Notes: a model not told the origin generated them from the letters alone. Counted from the first letter of the stretch, positions 8,450-16,606 are shown. The stretch: DNA of 64,000 nucleotides from Streptomyces althioticus (GCA_014649355.1 BMSW01000007.1:1-64000), one strand, 5' to 3'. Translations and numbers: made by a program.

Positions 8450-9252
8450 CAGAGACGTTCATTCAGGACGTCGGAGAGGGATACTCATGCAGTCACGATG
8501 GAGACATGATGGATGTTCGGGCAGAAGTGACCCGGTTCGCGGGAGCTTCCCCCCTGCCGGGCCTCGTCGACGCCTGGCACTGGTCGCCGGCGCCCGGGAT
8601 CGACTTCGCCGGGGCGCTTTCGAGGGACGGCGAGAGGCTGCTGCAGCTCAGTGGCAGGGATTCGTACGACGCGGAGCTCGCGACGCGCACCCTTGCCTTC
8701 GCTCGCGAGCACGAGGACGAGATCTTCGCGCGCAATGCCTTTATCGGCGCTCTTGAGGGCTTCGTGGCCCCGGAGGGCACGCGCTTCGACGCAGTCGTGG
8801 GCGTCGCTCCCGAGGTGCACCGGTTCTACAGGAACGAGAAGCCCGAGCTGACGCCGCGCGTACGGCTCGCCTTCCCCGCGTACTCCTGCGAGTTCTCCGG
8901 CAACGAGACACTCGACGAGGCGATCACCCGCTACCGCACGCTCGGTCTGACCGACCTGCGCCGAGGTCCCTCGCCCTTCCTGAAGATGAGGTACGCCAAC
9001 ACCAGGACCAGAGGGCGCAGCACCAACCCAGGCCGAGGTCTCGCCGACCCCGACCGGCTCCTCGACGAGCTGCGCGCGATCGAAGGCGGCGCCGGCAGCT
9101 TCGTCGAGTTCGAGAATCGGCACGGTGATGTCTGGCGGGTCGAATGGCGCGGGGCGTACCACATCGTGGAGTGGAATACAGAAGACGGCAGGCTGCGGGA
9201 GATCGGACTCGCCGACCTCCTGGACTTCGCCGTCGCACGTCTGCACGCATAG
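8446..9252 (+). CDS. hypothetical protein coupled to immunity gene
   Basis: Protein of 268 aa, unrecognised. The ATG overlaps the previous stop (ATGA) with a strong GAGGAGGGGG upstream; the in-frame sequence before it overlaps the neighbouring gene and is not needed. Features: an opening MTETFIQDVGEGYSCSHDGD, a region with APEGTRFDAVVGVAPEVHRFY, and a Trp-rich end (DVWRVEWRGAYHIVEW). No signal peptide or membrane segment. The strict coupling suggests joint function with the 8012 gene, perhaps a second immunity protein. Last gene before the ribosomal cluster. Confidence 0.6.
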   Translation: MTETFIQDVGEGYSCSHDGDMMDVRAEVTRFAGASPLPGLVDAWHWSPAPGIDFAGALSRDGERLLQLSGRDSYDAELATRTLAFAREHEDEIFARNAFIGALEGFVAPEGTRFDAVVGVAPEVHRFYRNEKPELTPRVRLAFPAYSCEFSGNETLDEAITRYRTLGLTDLRRGPSPFLKMRYANTRTRGRSTNPGRGLADPDRLLDELRAIEGGAGSFVEFENRHGDVWRVEWRGAYHIVEWNTEDGRLREIGLADLLDFAVARLHA

Positions 9253-9292
9253 TCGCACTGGTCCGAAACCCGCCCGCGGACAAAGGGTGGGT

Positions 9293-9320
9293 TTGCTCAC
9301 GCCACCCCCCGGGGTACTCT
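9293..9320 (+). promoter_or_regulatory. candidate promoter of the S10 operon with long leader
   Basis: TTGCTC (9293-9298) and TACTCT (9315-9320) are separated by 16 nt, a fair match to the main vegetative sigma (HrdB) consensus. Transcription from here would give a leader of about 360 nt before rpsJ. No gene is seen in 9253-9686. The leader is GC-rich with several short inverted repeats and a weak ribosome-binding region, which leaves room for ribosomal-protein feedback; no specific element was recognised. Confidence 0.45.
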
Positions 9321-9686
9321 CTTCCGCTCGATTGGCCAGCCCCCCGCCCTCTGTGGCAGACTGGCCGAGTTGCTCGGTCGAGTGTTGATGCTGCGCGCCT
9401 CCCGCCGGGAGGACCGGAAGCGAGTCCCACAGTACTCGTCGTCCCTGATCAGGGGCGGACGTACGGGAATCTTCCGGGAAGTGTGGTGCGGCGCCGGCCA
9501 GGCGCCCGGTGGGCCTTTCGCCCCCGGTCCGCGGTTCTGGTAGGGCCGTGTCAATCCCGCAGGGATGTTCGGACAAGGGACATCTGTGTCAGCGGGAGTG
9601 CGACACGCCCGACCGCGTGGGTCGGAGGTGAGGGGAAGCCGCTCCGGGTTCCAGAGCGTAATGAGAGACAGGACTACGAAGTAGCC

Positions 9687-9995
9687 ATGGCGGGACAGAA
9701 GATCCGCATCCGGCTCAAGGCCTACGACCACGAGGTCATCGACTCTTCGGCGAAGAAGATCGTCGAGACGGTGACGCGTACTGGTGCGTCGGTCGCGGGC
9801 CCGGTGCCGCTGCCCACTGAGAAGAACGTGTACTGCGTCATCAAGTCGCCGCACAAGTACAAGGACTCGCGCGAGCACTTCGAGATGCGCACGCACAAGC
9901 GCCTGATCGACATCCTCGACCCGACCCCCAAGACCGTTGACTCTCTGATGCGACTCGACCTCCCGGCCGGTGTCGACATCGAGATCAAGCTCTGA
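9687..9995 (+). CDS. rpsJ: 30S ribosomal protein S10
   Basis: Protein of 102 aa, normal length. IRIRLKAYDHEVIDSS and the HKRLIDI segment are the conserved S10 sequence. It is part of the 30S head and, as NusE, joins NusB/NusG in transcription antitermination (family knowledge). ATG start; the only purine-rich stretch upstream is weak and distant. First gene of the S10-spc cluster, 17 nt before rplC. Longer in-frame starts in the leader lack family sequence and were rejected. Confidence 0.97.
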   Translation: MAGQKIRIRLKAYDHEVIDSSAKKIVETVTRTGASVAGPVPLPTEKNVYCVIKSPHKYKDSREHFEMRTHKRLIDILDPTPKTVDSLMRLDLPAGVDIEIKL

Positions 9996-10012
9996 AGGCC
10001 GGTGATCTGAGA

Positions 10013-10657
10013 ATGGCTAAGCAGATCAAGGGCATCCTGGGCGAGAAGCTCGGCATGACTCAGGTGTGGGACGCGAACAACCGCGTCGTCCCGGTCACCG
10101 TCGTCAAGGCCGGCCCCAACGTCGTCACCCAGGTCCGCACGAACGACGTCGACGGCTACGAGTCCGTCCAGATCGCCTTCGGCGAGATCGACCCGCGCAA
10201 GGTGAACAAGCCCCTCAAGGGTCACTTCGCCAAGGCCGACGTCACCCCCCGTCGTCACCTCGTCGAGATCCGCACGTCGGACGCCTCCGAGTACACGCTG
10301 GGCCAGGAAGTCACCGCTGAGGTGTTCGAGGCCGGCGTGAAGGTCGACGTGACCGGCAAGAGCAAGGGCAAGGGCTTCGCCGGTGTCATGAAGCGCCACA
10401 ACTTCCGTGGCCTCGGCGCCGGGCACGGCACCCAGCGCAAGCACCGCTCGCCCGGTTCCATCGGTGGCTGCGCCACCCCGGGTCGTGTGTTCAAGGGCCT
10501 CCGCATGGCGGGTCGCATGGGCAACGAGCGGGTCACCACCCAGAACCTGACCGTCCACGCCGTTGACGCGGAGAAGGGTCTGCTGCTCATCAAGGGCGCG
10601 GTTCCCGGTCCGAACGGCGGCCTCGTCCTGGTCCGCACCGCGGCCAAGGGGGCCTGA
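10013..10657 (+). CDS. rplC: 50S ribosomal protein L3
   Basis: Protein of 214 aa. It begins with KGILGEKLGMTQ and contains MKRHNFRGLGAGHGTQRKHR, the L3 loop that reaches toward the peptidyl transferase centre, and GRMGNERVT near the end. L3 is one of the first proteins to bind 23S rRNA during 50S assembly. It lies 17 nt after rpsJ and 8 nt before rplD, consistent with one operon. Full length, nothing missing. Confidence 0.98.
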   Translation: MAKQIKGILGEKLGMTQVWDANNRVVPVTVVKAGPNVVTQVRTNDVDGYESVQIAFGEIDPRKVNKPLKGHFAKADVTPRRHLVEIRTSDASEYTLGQEVTAEVFEAGVKVDVTGKSKGKGFAGVMKRHNFRGLGAGHGTQRKHRSPGSIGGCATPGRVFKGLRMAGRMGNERVTTQNLTVHAVDAEKGLLLIKGAVPGPNGGLVLVRTAAKGA

Positions 10658-10665
10658 GGTAACCG

Positions 10666-11325
10666 ATGAGCACTGTTGACATCCTTTCGCCGGCGGGCGA
10701 CAAGGCCGGTACCGTCGAGCTCCCCGCGGAGATCTTCGACGTCGAGAAGGTCAGCGTTCCGCTGATCCACCAGGTCGTCGTCGCGCAGCTGGCCGCTGCC
10801 CGTCAGGGCACGCACAAGACGAAGACCCGTGGCGAGGTCCGTGGTGGCGGCAAGAAGCCGTACCGCCAGAAGGGCACCGGCCGCGCCCGTCAGGGCTCGA
10901 CCCGTGCGCCGCAGTTCGCCGGTGGTGGCGTCGTGCACGGTCCCGTGCCGCGCGACTACTCGCAGCGCACGCCCAAGAAGATGAAGGCTGCCGCTCTGCG
11001 TCACGCCCTCACCGACCGGGCGCGCCACAACCGCATCCACGTCGTCACCGGCGTGGTCGAGGGTGAGGCCCCGTCCACGAAGGCCGCCAAGTCGCTGTTC
11101 GGCAAGATCTCGGAGCGCAAGAACCTGCTCCTGGTCGTCGACCGCGCCGACGAGGCCGCGTGGCTGTCCGCCCGCAACCTGCCCCAGGTCCACATCCTGG
11201 AGCCGGGCCAGCTGAACACGTACGACGTTCTCGTCTCGGACGACGTGGTCTTCACCAAGGCCGCTTTCGAGTCCTTCGTCGCCGGCCCGAACAAGGCCAA
11301 CGACAACGAAGGGAGCGAGGTCTGA
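10666..11325 (+). CDS. rplD: 50S ribosomal protein L4
   Basis: Protein of 219 aa. The loop RGGGKKPYRQKGTGRARQGS followed by RAPQFAGGGVVHGP is the L4 extension that lines the peptide exit tunnel, where macrolide resistance mutations occur. In enterobacteria L4 represses its own operon; nothing here shows whether that holds in this organism. The acidic C-terminus (ANDNEGSEV) is common in actinomycetes. The stop overlaps the rplW start by one base (TGATG). Confidence 0.97.
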   Translation: MSTVDILSPAGDKAGTVELPAEIFDVEKVSVPLIHQVVVAQLAAARQGTHKTKTRGEVRGGGKKPYRQKGTGRARQGSTRAPQFAGGGVVHGPVPRDYSQRTPKKMKAAALRHALTDRARHNRIHVVTGVVEGEAPSTKAAKSLFGKISERKNLLLVVDRADEAAWLSARNLPQVHILEPGQLNTYDVLVSDDVVFTKAAFESFVAGPNKANDNEGSEV

Positions 11326-11744
11326 TGGCTGCCCGTCACCCCTCGATCGCCTCGAAGGCCGCCAAGGCGGCCAAGGCTGCGCGCGTCGCCAAGGCGCGTC
11401 GCCACGAGGCCGAAGGCAAGAACACCGTCGTCACCCCGGCGAGCAAGGCGTACACGGACCCCCGTGACGTCCTGCTGAAGCCGGTCGTGTCCGAGAAGAG
11501 CTACGCGCTCATCGACGAGAACAAGTACACGTTCCTCGTCGACCCGCGTGCCAACAAGACCCAGATCAAGGAGGCCGTCCAGGCGGTCTTCGAGGTCAAG
11601 GTCACCGGGGTCAACACGATCAACCGCGTCGGCAAGCGCAAGCGCACCCGCACCGGTTTCGGCCAGCGTGCCGCCACCAAGCGCGCGATCGTGACCCTCG
11701 CCGAGGGCGACCGTATCGACATCTTCGGCGGTCCGACCGCGTAA
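11325..11744 (+). CDS. rplW: 50S ribosomal protein L23
   Basis: Protein of 139 aa. The conserved core starts near residue 46 (DPRDVLLKPVVSEKSYAL) and ends with EGDRIDIFGG. L23 sits at the tunnel exit and docks trigger factor and SRP. Compared with about 100 aa in most bacteria there is a 44-residue Ala/Lys/Arg-rich N-terminal extension (AKAARVAKARRHE). The ATG overlaps the rplD stop, which fixes the long start by translational coupling. Confidence 0.95.
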   Translation: MAARHPSIASKAAKAAKAARVAKARRHEAEGKNTVVTPASKAYTDPRDVLLKPVVSEKSYALIDENKYTFLVDPRANKTQIKEAVQAVFEVKVTGVNTINRVGKRKRTRTGFGQRAATKRAIVTLAEGDRIDIFGGPTA

Positions 11745-11782
11745 GCGGTCAGGATCGTTCGATATCGGACGAGGACTGAGAA

Positions 11783-12619
11783 ATGGGTATCCGCAAGTAC
11801 AAGCCGACGACTCCGGGCCGTCGTGGCTCCAGCGTCGCCGACTTCGTCGAGGTCACGCGGTCCACGCCGGAGAAGTCGCTGGTCCGTCCCCTGCACAGCA
11901 AGGGCGGCCGTAACAATTCCGGTCGTGTGACCGTCCGCCACCAGGGCGGTGGCCACAAGCGCGCCTACCGAGTGATCGACTTCCGTCGTCACGACAAGGA
12001 CGGCGTGCCGGCGAAGGTCGCGCACATCGAGTACGACCCCAACCGCACCGCGCGCATCGCGCTCCTGCACTACGCGGACGGCGAGAAGCGCTACATCCTC
12101 GCGCCGCGTGGCCTGAACCAGGGCGACCGCGTCGAGAACGGTCCCGGGGCCGACATCAAGCCGGGCAACAACCTTGCCCTGCGCAACATCCCCGTGGGTA
12201 CGACGCTGCACGCCATCGAGCTGCGTCCCGGCGGCGGCGCCAAGTTCGCCCGCTCCGCCGGCGCCTCGGTGCAGCTGCTCGCGAAGGAGGGCACCATGGC
12301 CCACCTCCGCATGCCCTCCGGCGAGATCCGCCTGGTCGACCAGCGCTGCCGCGCCACGGTCGGCGAGGTCGGCAACGCCGAGCAGAGCAACATCAACTGG
12401 GGCAAGGCGGGCCGCAAGCGGTGGCTGGGCGTCCGCCCGACCGTCCGCGGTGTCGTCATGAACCCGGTGGACCACCCGCACGGTGGTGGTGAGGGCCGGA
12501 CCTCCGGTGGCCGTCACCCCGTGTCCCCCTGGGGCAAGAAGGAAGGCCGTACTCGTTCGCCCAAGAAGGCGTCGAACAAGTACATCGTCCGCCGCCGCAA
12601 GACGAACAAGAAGCGCTAA
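11783..12619 (+). CDS. rplB: 50S ribosomal protein L2
   Basis: Protein of 278 aa, standard length. It starts GIRKYKPTTPGRRGSSV and has the C-terminal GVVMNPVDHPHGGGEGR motif containing the conserved histidine close to the peptidyl transferase centre. L2 is needed for subunit association and tRNA binding. GAGGA lies just upstream of the ATG. It is placed 38 nt after rplW and 12 nt before rpsS in the usual order. Confidence 0.98.
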   Translation: MGIRKYKPTTPGRRGSSVADFVEVTRSTPEKSLVRPLHSKGGRNNSGRVTVRHQGGGHKRAYRVIDFRRHDKDGVPAKVAHIEYDPNRTARIALLHYADGEKRYILAPRGLNQGDRVENGPGADIKPGNNLALRNIPVGTTLHAIELRPGGGAKFARSAGASVQLLAKEGTMAHLRMPSGEIRLVDQRCRATVGEVGNAEQSNINWGKAGRKRWLGVRPTVRGVVMNPVDHPHGGGEGRTSGGRHPVSPWGKKEGRTRSPKKASNKYIVRRRKTNKKR

Positions 12620-12631
12620 GGACGGGTTGAG

Positions 12632-12913
12632 ATGCCTCGTAGCTTGAAGAAGGGACCCTTCGTCGACGACCACCTGATCAAGAAGGTGGACGCGCAGAAC
12701 GAAGCCGGTACCAAGAACGTCATCAAGACCTGGTCCCGTCGCTCGATGATCGTCCCGGCGATGCTGGGCCACACGATCGCGGTGCACAACGGCAAGACCC
12801 ACATCCCGGTGTTTGTCACCGAGTCGATGGTCGGCCACAAGCTCGGCGAGTTCTCGCCGACCCGCACCTTCCGGGGCCACGTCAAGGACGACCGGAAGTC
12901 GAAGCGCCGCTAG
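12632..12913 (+). CDS. rpsS: 30S ribosomal protein S19
   Basis: Protein of 93 aa. PRSLKKGPFVDDHLIKKV and GHKLGEFSPTRTFRGH are the family signatures. S19 forms a pair with S13 in the head of the 30S subunit near the A-site finger bridge. Normal length. 12 nt after rplB and 44 nt before the chosen rplV start. Confidence 0.98.
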   Translation: MPRSLKKGPFVDDHLIKKVDAQNEAGTKNVIKTWSRRSMIVPAMLGHTIAVHNGKTHIPVFVTESMVGHKLGEFSPTRTFRGHVKDDRKSKRR

Positions 12914-12957
12914 TCGGCGGGGTGCAATCGACCATGACAGACACTGAAGGGACAACC

Positions 12958-13305
12958 ATGGAAGCCAGGGCCCAGGCGCGGTACATCCGCGTCACGCCCA
13001 TGAAGGCCCGCCGCGTGGTGGACCTCATCCGTGGCATGGACGCCACGGAGGCTCAGGCGGTCCTGCGTTTCGCCCCGCAGGCCGCGAGCGTGCCGGTGGG
13101 CAAGGTGCTGGACAGCGCCATTGCCAACGCCGCGCACAACTACGACCACACCGACGTCGACAGCCTCTTCATTTCCGAGGCCTACGTCGACGAGGGCCCG
13201 ACCCTGAAGCGGTTCCGTCCGCGCGCCCAGGGCCGCGCCTACCGGATCCGCAAGCGGACCAGCCACATCACCGTGGTCGTCAGCAGCAAGGAAGGAACCC
13301 GGTAA
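12958..13305 (+). CDS. rplV: 50S ribosomal protein L22
   Basis: Protein of 115 aa. The start at ATG 12958 was chosen because GAAGGGA lies just upstream and the sequence MEARAQARYIRVTPMKARR matches family N-termini. GTG 12922 and ATG 12934 would add 12 and 8 unrelated residues. The beta-hairpin (FRPRAQGRAYRIRKRTSH) reaches into the exit tunnel, a known macrolide-resistance site. The stop overlaps the rpsC ATG by one base (TAATG). Confidence 0.95.
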   Translation: MEARAQARYIRVTPMKARRVVDLIRGMDATEAQAVLRFAPQAASVPVGKVLDSAIANAAHNYDHTDVDSLFISEAYVDEGPTLKRFRPRAQGRAYRIRKRTSHITVVVSSKEGTR

Positions 13306-14132
13306 TGGGCCAGAAGGTTAACCCGCACGGGTTCCGGCTCGGTGTCACGACCGACTTCAAGTCGCGTTGGTACGCCGACAAGCTGTACAAGGACTACGTC
13401 AAGGAAGACGTCGCCATCCGCCGGATGATGACGTCCGGCATGGAGCGCGCCGGCATCTCCAAGGTCGAGATCGAGCGCACCCGTGACCGTGTGCGTGTGG
13501 ACATCCACACCGCGCGTCCGGGCATCGTGATCGGCCGCCGTGGCGCCGAGGCCGACCGCATCCGCGGCGACCTCGAGAAGCTCACCGGCAAGCAGGTCCA
13601 GCTGAACATCCTCGAGGTCAAGAACCCCGAGACCGATGCCCAGCTGGTCGCGCAGGCCGTCGCCGAGCAGCTCTCCTCCCGCGTCTCCTTCCGCCGTGCC
13701 ATGCGCAAGAGCATGCAGTCGGCCATGAAGGCGGGCGCCAAGGGCATCAAGATCCAGTGCGGCGGCCGCCTCGGTGGCGCCGAGATGTCCCGCTCGGAGT
13801 TCTACCGCGAGGGCCGTGTGCCCCTGCACACGCTCCGCGCGAACGTGGACTACGGCTTCTTCGAGGCCAAGACGACCTTCGGCCGCATCGGCGTGAAGGT
13901 CTGGATCTACAAGGGCGACGTCAAGAACATCGCCGAGGTCCGCGCCGAGAACGCCGCTGCCCGCGCCGGCAACCGCCCGGCCCGTGGCGGTGCCGACCGC
14001 CCGGCCCGTGGTGGCCGCGGTGGCGAGCGTGGCGGTCGCGGTCGCAAGCCGCAGCAGGCTCCCGCTGCCGAGGCCCCCAAGGCCGAGGCTCCGGCGGCCG
14101 CTCCGGCTGAGAGCACCGGAACGGAGGCCTGA
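13305..14132 (+). CDS. rpsC: 30S ribosomal protein S3
   Basis: Protein of 275 aa. It contains the KH domain (GIVIGRRGAEADRIRGDLEK) and the S3 C-terminal domain (GRLGGAEMSRSEFYREGR). S3 lies at the mRNA entry and has helicase-related function. After about residue 212 there is an extra tail of about 60 residues, first Arg/Gly-rich (RGGRGGERGGRGRKP) and then Ala/Pro/Glu-rich. Such disordered tails are typical of Streptomyces S3. Directly coupled to rplV. Confidence 0.97.
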   Translation: MGQKVNPHGFRLGVTTDFKSRWYADKLYKDYVKEDVAIRRMMTSGMERAGISKVEIERTRDRVRVDIHTARPGIVIGRRGAEADRIRGDLEKLTGKQVQLNILEVKNPETDAQLVAQAVAEQLSSRVSFRRAMRKSMQSAMKAGAKGIKIQCGGRLGGAEMSRSEFYREGRVPLHTLRANVDYGFFEAKTTFGRIGVKVWIYKGDVKNIAEVRAENAAARAGNRPARGGADRPARGGRGGERGGRGRKPQQAPAAEAPKAEAPAAAPAESTGTEA

Positions 14133-14137
14133 CCACC

Positions 14138-14557
14138 ATGCTGATCCCCCGTAGGGTCAAGCACCGCAAGCAGCACCACCCGAAGCGCAACGGCATGTCG
14201 AAGGGTGGCACGCAGGTTGCGTTCGGCGAGTACGGCATCCAGGCGCTCACCCCGGCGTACGTGACGAACCGCCAGATCGAAGCGGCTCGTATCGCCATGA
14301 CCCGCCACATCAAGCGTGGCGGCAAGGTCTGGATCAACATCTACCCGGACCGCCCCCTCACCAAGAAGCCGGCCGAGACCCGCATGGGTTCCGGTAAGGG
14401 CTCCCCGGAGTGGTGGGTGGCCAACGTCAAGCCCGGACGCGTCATGTTCGAGCTGTCGTACCCCAACGAGAAGATCGCGCGCGAGGCCCTGACCCGTGCG
14501 GCTCACAAGCTGCCGATGAAGTGCAAGATCGTCAAGCGCGAGGCAGGTGAAGCGTGA
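14138..14557 (+). CDS. rplP: 50S ribosomal protein L16
   Basis: Protein of 139 aa. LIPRRVKHRKQHHPKRNGM and RMGSGKGSPEWWVANVKPGR are the L16 signatures. The latter loop is near the A-site tRNA elbow and contains the arginine hydroxylated in some bacteria. Normal length. The TGA overlaps the rpmC ATG by one base; 5 nt after rpsC. Confidence 0.98.
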   Translation: MLIPRRVKHRKQHHPKRNGMSKGGTQVAFGEYGIQALTPAYVTNRQIEAARIAMTRHIKRGGKVWINIYPDRPLTKKPAETRMGSGKGSPEWWVANVKPGRVMFELSYPNEKIAREALTRAAHKLPMKCKIVKREAGEA

Positions 14558-14781
14558 TGTCGGCCGGTACCAAGGCGTCAGAGCTGCGCGAGCTGGGCAA
14601 CGAGGAGCTTCTGGCGAAGCTCCGCGAGGCCAAGGAAGAGCTGTTCAACCTCCGCTTCCAGGCGGCCACGGGTCAGCTCGAGAACCACGGTCGGCTCAAG
14701 GCCGTCCGCAAGGACATCGCGCGGATCTACACCCTGATGCGTGAGCGCGAGCTGGGCATCGAGACGGTGGAGAGCGCATGA
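14557..14781 (+). CDS. rpmC: 50S ribosomal protein L29
   Basis: Protein of 74 aa from ATG 14557, which overlaps the rplP stop; GTG 14554 would add one codon. ELRELGNEELLAKLREAKEE and LFNLRFQAATGQLEN give the two long helices of L29, a tunnel-exit protein beside L23. A short acidic tail (GIETVESA) follows the core. The end overlaps rpsQ by 4 nt (ATGA). Confidence 0.95.
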   Translation: MSAGTKASELRELGNEELLAKLREAKEELFNLRFQAATGQLENHGRLKAVRKDIARIYTLMRERELGIETVESA

Positions 14782-15065
14782 GCGAGAACAACGTGACTGA
14801 AGAGACGAAGGCCGCCCGCGGCTTCCGCAAGACCCGCGAGGGTCTGGTCGTCAGCGACAAGATGGACAAGACCGTCGTCGTCGCCGTCGAGGACCGCGTG
14901 AAGCACGCGCTGTACGGCAAGGTCATCCGCCGTACGAACAAGCTCAAGGCGCACGACGAGCAGAACGCCGCGGGTGTCGGCGACCGCGTCCTCCTCATGG
15001 AGACCCGGCCGCTGTCCGCCACCAAGCGCTGGCGCGTCGTCGAGATCCTCGAGAAGGCCAAGTAA
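14778..15065 (+). CDS. rpsQ: 30S ribosomal protein S17
   Basis: Protein of 95 aa. The OB-fold core is GLVVSDKMDKTVVVAVEDRV and VLLMETRPLSATKRWRVVEI. S17 binds 16S rRNA early at the base of the body. A short charged N-terminal extension (SENNVTEETKAARG) precedes the core. Coupled to rpmC by ATGA. A strong hairpin follows in the 98-nt gap before rplN. Confidence 0.97.
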   Translation: MSENNVTEETKAARGFRKTREGLVVSDKMDKTVVVAVEDRVKHALYGKVIRRTNKLKAHDEQNAAGVGDRVLLMETRPLSATKRWRVVEILEKAK

Positions 15066-15107
15066 ATCTCCTGCGGGGCATTCCTCGCAGGACAGTTCCG
15101 CCAGGCT

Positions 15108-15135
15108 CCGGGGGCCGTTCCTGAACGGCCCCCGG
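15108..15135 (+). terminator. strong hairpin between rpsQ and rplN
   Basis: A perfect 13-bp inverted repeat (arms CCGGGGGCCGTTC and GAACGGCCCCCGG) has only 2 nt between the arms. No T-run follows. It lies at the boundary between the S10-type and spc-type gene groups, so it may attenuate, protect or process the transcript rather than end it, because no clear promoter for rplN was seen. Confidence 0.6.
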
Positions 15136-15163
15136 GGAACCGGCAGACAAACAGGAGATAGAC

Positions 15164-15532
15164 GTGATCCAGCAGGAGTCGCGACTGCGTGTCGCCGACA
15201 ACACTGGTGCGAAGGAAATCCTTTGCATCCGTGTGCTCGGTGGCTCCGGTCGCCGCTACGCGGGCATCGGTGACGTCATCGTCGCCACCGTCAAGGACGC
15301 GATCCCCGGTGGCAACGTGAAGAAGGGTGACGTCGTCAAGGCGGTCATCGTTCGCACCGTCAAGGAGCGCCGCCGTCCGGACGGCTCGTACATCCGCTTC
15401 GACGAGAACGCCGCCGTCATTCTGAAGAACGACGGCGACCCTCGTGGCACCCGTATCTTCGGCCCGGTGGGCCGTGAGCTGCGCGAGAAGAAGTTCATGA
15501 AGATCATCTCCCTCGCGCCGGAGGTGCTGTGA
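15164..15532 (+). CDS. rplN: 50S ribosomal protein L14
   Basis: Protein of 122 aa, GTG start with AGGAG upstream. IQQESRLRVADNTGAKEILC and GGSGRRYAGIGD are L14 signatures. L14 forms intersubunit bridges and is the docking site of the silencing factor RsfS. First gene of the spc-type group, 2 nt before the chosen rplX start. Confidence 0.98.
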   Translation: MIQQESRLRVADNTGAKEILCIRVLGGSGRRYAGIGDVIVATVKDAIPGGNVKKGDVVKAVIVRTVKERRRPDGSYIRFDENAAVILKNDGDPRGTRIFGPVGRELREKKFMKIISLAPEVL

Positions 15533-15534
15533 GC

Positions 15535-15858
15535 ATGAAGATCAAGAAGGGCGACCTGGTCCAGGTCATCACCGGTAAGGACAAGGGCAAGCAGGGCAAG
15601 GTCATCGCGGCCTTCCCCCGCGAGGACCGCGTCCTGGTCGAGGGTGTCAACCGGGTCAAGAAGCACACCAAGGCCGGCCCGACCGCCAGCGGTTCGCAGG
15701 CCGGCGGCATCGTGACCACCGAGGCCCCGATCCACGTCTCCAACGTCCAGCTGGTCGTGGAGAAGGACGGCAACAAGGTCGTCACGCGCGTCGGTTACCG
15801 CTTCGACGACGAGGGCAACAAGATCCGCGTTGCCAAGCGGACGGGTGAGGACATCTGA
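15535..15858 (+). CDS. rplX: 50S ribosomal protein L24
   Basis: Protein of 107 aa. The KOW motif is KGDLVQVITGKDKGKQGKVI. ATG 15535 was chosen over GTG 15529 because GGAGG at 15520-15524 is spaced 10 nt from the ATG but only 4 nt from the GTG. L24 starts 50S assembly and sits at the tunnel exit. The TGA overlaps the rplE ATG by one base. Confidence 0.95.
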   Translation: MKIKKGDLVQVITGKDKGKQGKVIAAFPREDRVLVEGVNRVKKHTKAGPTASGSQAGGIVTTEAPIHVSNVQLVVEKDGNKVVTRVGYRFDDEGNKIRVAKRTGEDI

Positions 15859-16415
15859 TGACGACCACCACCACTCCGCGTCTGAAGACGAAGTACCGCG
15901 AGGAGATCGCGGGCAAGCTGCGTGAGCAGTTCTCCTACGAGAACGTCATGCAGGTTCCCGGCCTCGTCAAGATCGTGGTCAACATGGGTGTGGGCGACGC
16001 CGCCCGCGACTCCAAGCTGATCGAGGGCGCCATCCGCGACCTCACCACGATCACCGGTCAGAAGCCGGCCGTCACCAAGGCCCGCAAGTCCATCGCGCAG
16101 TTCAAGCTGCGTGAGGGTCAGCCGATCGGTGCCCACGTCACCCTCCGTGGCGACCGCATGTGGGAGTTCCTGGACCGCACCCTGTCGCTCGCGCTCCCGC
16201 GCATCCGTGACTTCCGTGGTCTGTCCCCCAAGCAGTTCGACGGCCGGGGCAACTACACCTTCGGTCTCACGGAGCAGGTCATGTTCCACGAGATCGACCA
16301 GGACAAGATCGACCGTGTCCGGGGTATGGACATCACCGTGGTGACCACGGCGACCAACGACGAAGAGGGCCGTGCCCTTCTCCGTCACCTCGGCTTCCCG
16401 TTCAAGGAGGCGTGA
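15858..16415 (+). CDS. rplE: 50S ribosomal protein L5
   Basis: Protein of 185 aa. NVMQVPGLVKIVVNMGVGDA, GQKPAVTKARKSIAQFKLRE and FHEIDQDKIDRVRGMDI are conserved. L5 carries 5S rRNA into the central protuberance and contacts the P-site tRNA and S13. Short Thr-rich N-terminus (TTTTTPRLKTKY). 5 nt before rpsN. Confidence 0.98.
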   Translation: MTTTTTPRLKTKYREEIAGKLREQFSYENVMQVPGLVKIVVNMGVGDAARDSKLIEGAIRDLTTITGQKPAVTKARKSIAQFKLREGQPIGAHVTLRGDRMWEFLDRTLSLALPRIRDFRGLSPKQFDGRGNYTFGLTEQVMFHEIDQDKIDRVRGMDITVVTTATNDEEGRALLRHLGFPFKEA

Positions 16416-16420
16416 GCGAG

Positions 16421-16606
16421 ATGGCGAAGAAGGCTCTCATCGCGAAGGCTGCTCGCAAGCCCAAGTTCGGAGTGCGCGGCTACACCCGCTGCCAGCGCTG
16501 CGGTCGTCCGCACTCCGTGTACCGCAAGTTCGGCCTGTGCCGCGTGTGCCTTCGTGAGATGGCTCACCGTGGCGAGCTGCCGGGCGTGACCAAGAGCTCC
16601 TGGTAA
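16421..16606 (+). CDS. rpsN: 30S ribosomal protein S14, zinc-binding type
   Basis: Protein of 61 aa from ATG 16421, with AAGGAGG upstream. The zinc ribbon is CQRC (residues 24-27) and CRVC (40-43). This is the short, C+ (type Z) form of S14. Streptomyces usually carry a second cysteine-free S14 under Zur control for zinc limitation (established knowledge); that paralog is not in this window. Followed by a 211-nt gap before rpsH with no recognised gene. Confidence 0.96.
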   Translation: MAKKALIAKAARKPKFGVRGYTRCQRCGRPHSVYRKFGLCRVCLREMAHRGELPGVTKSSW

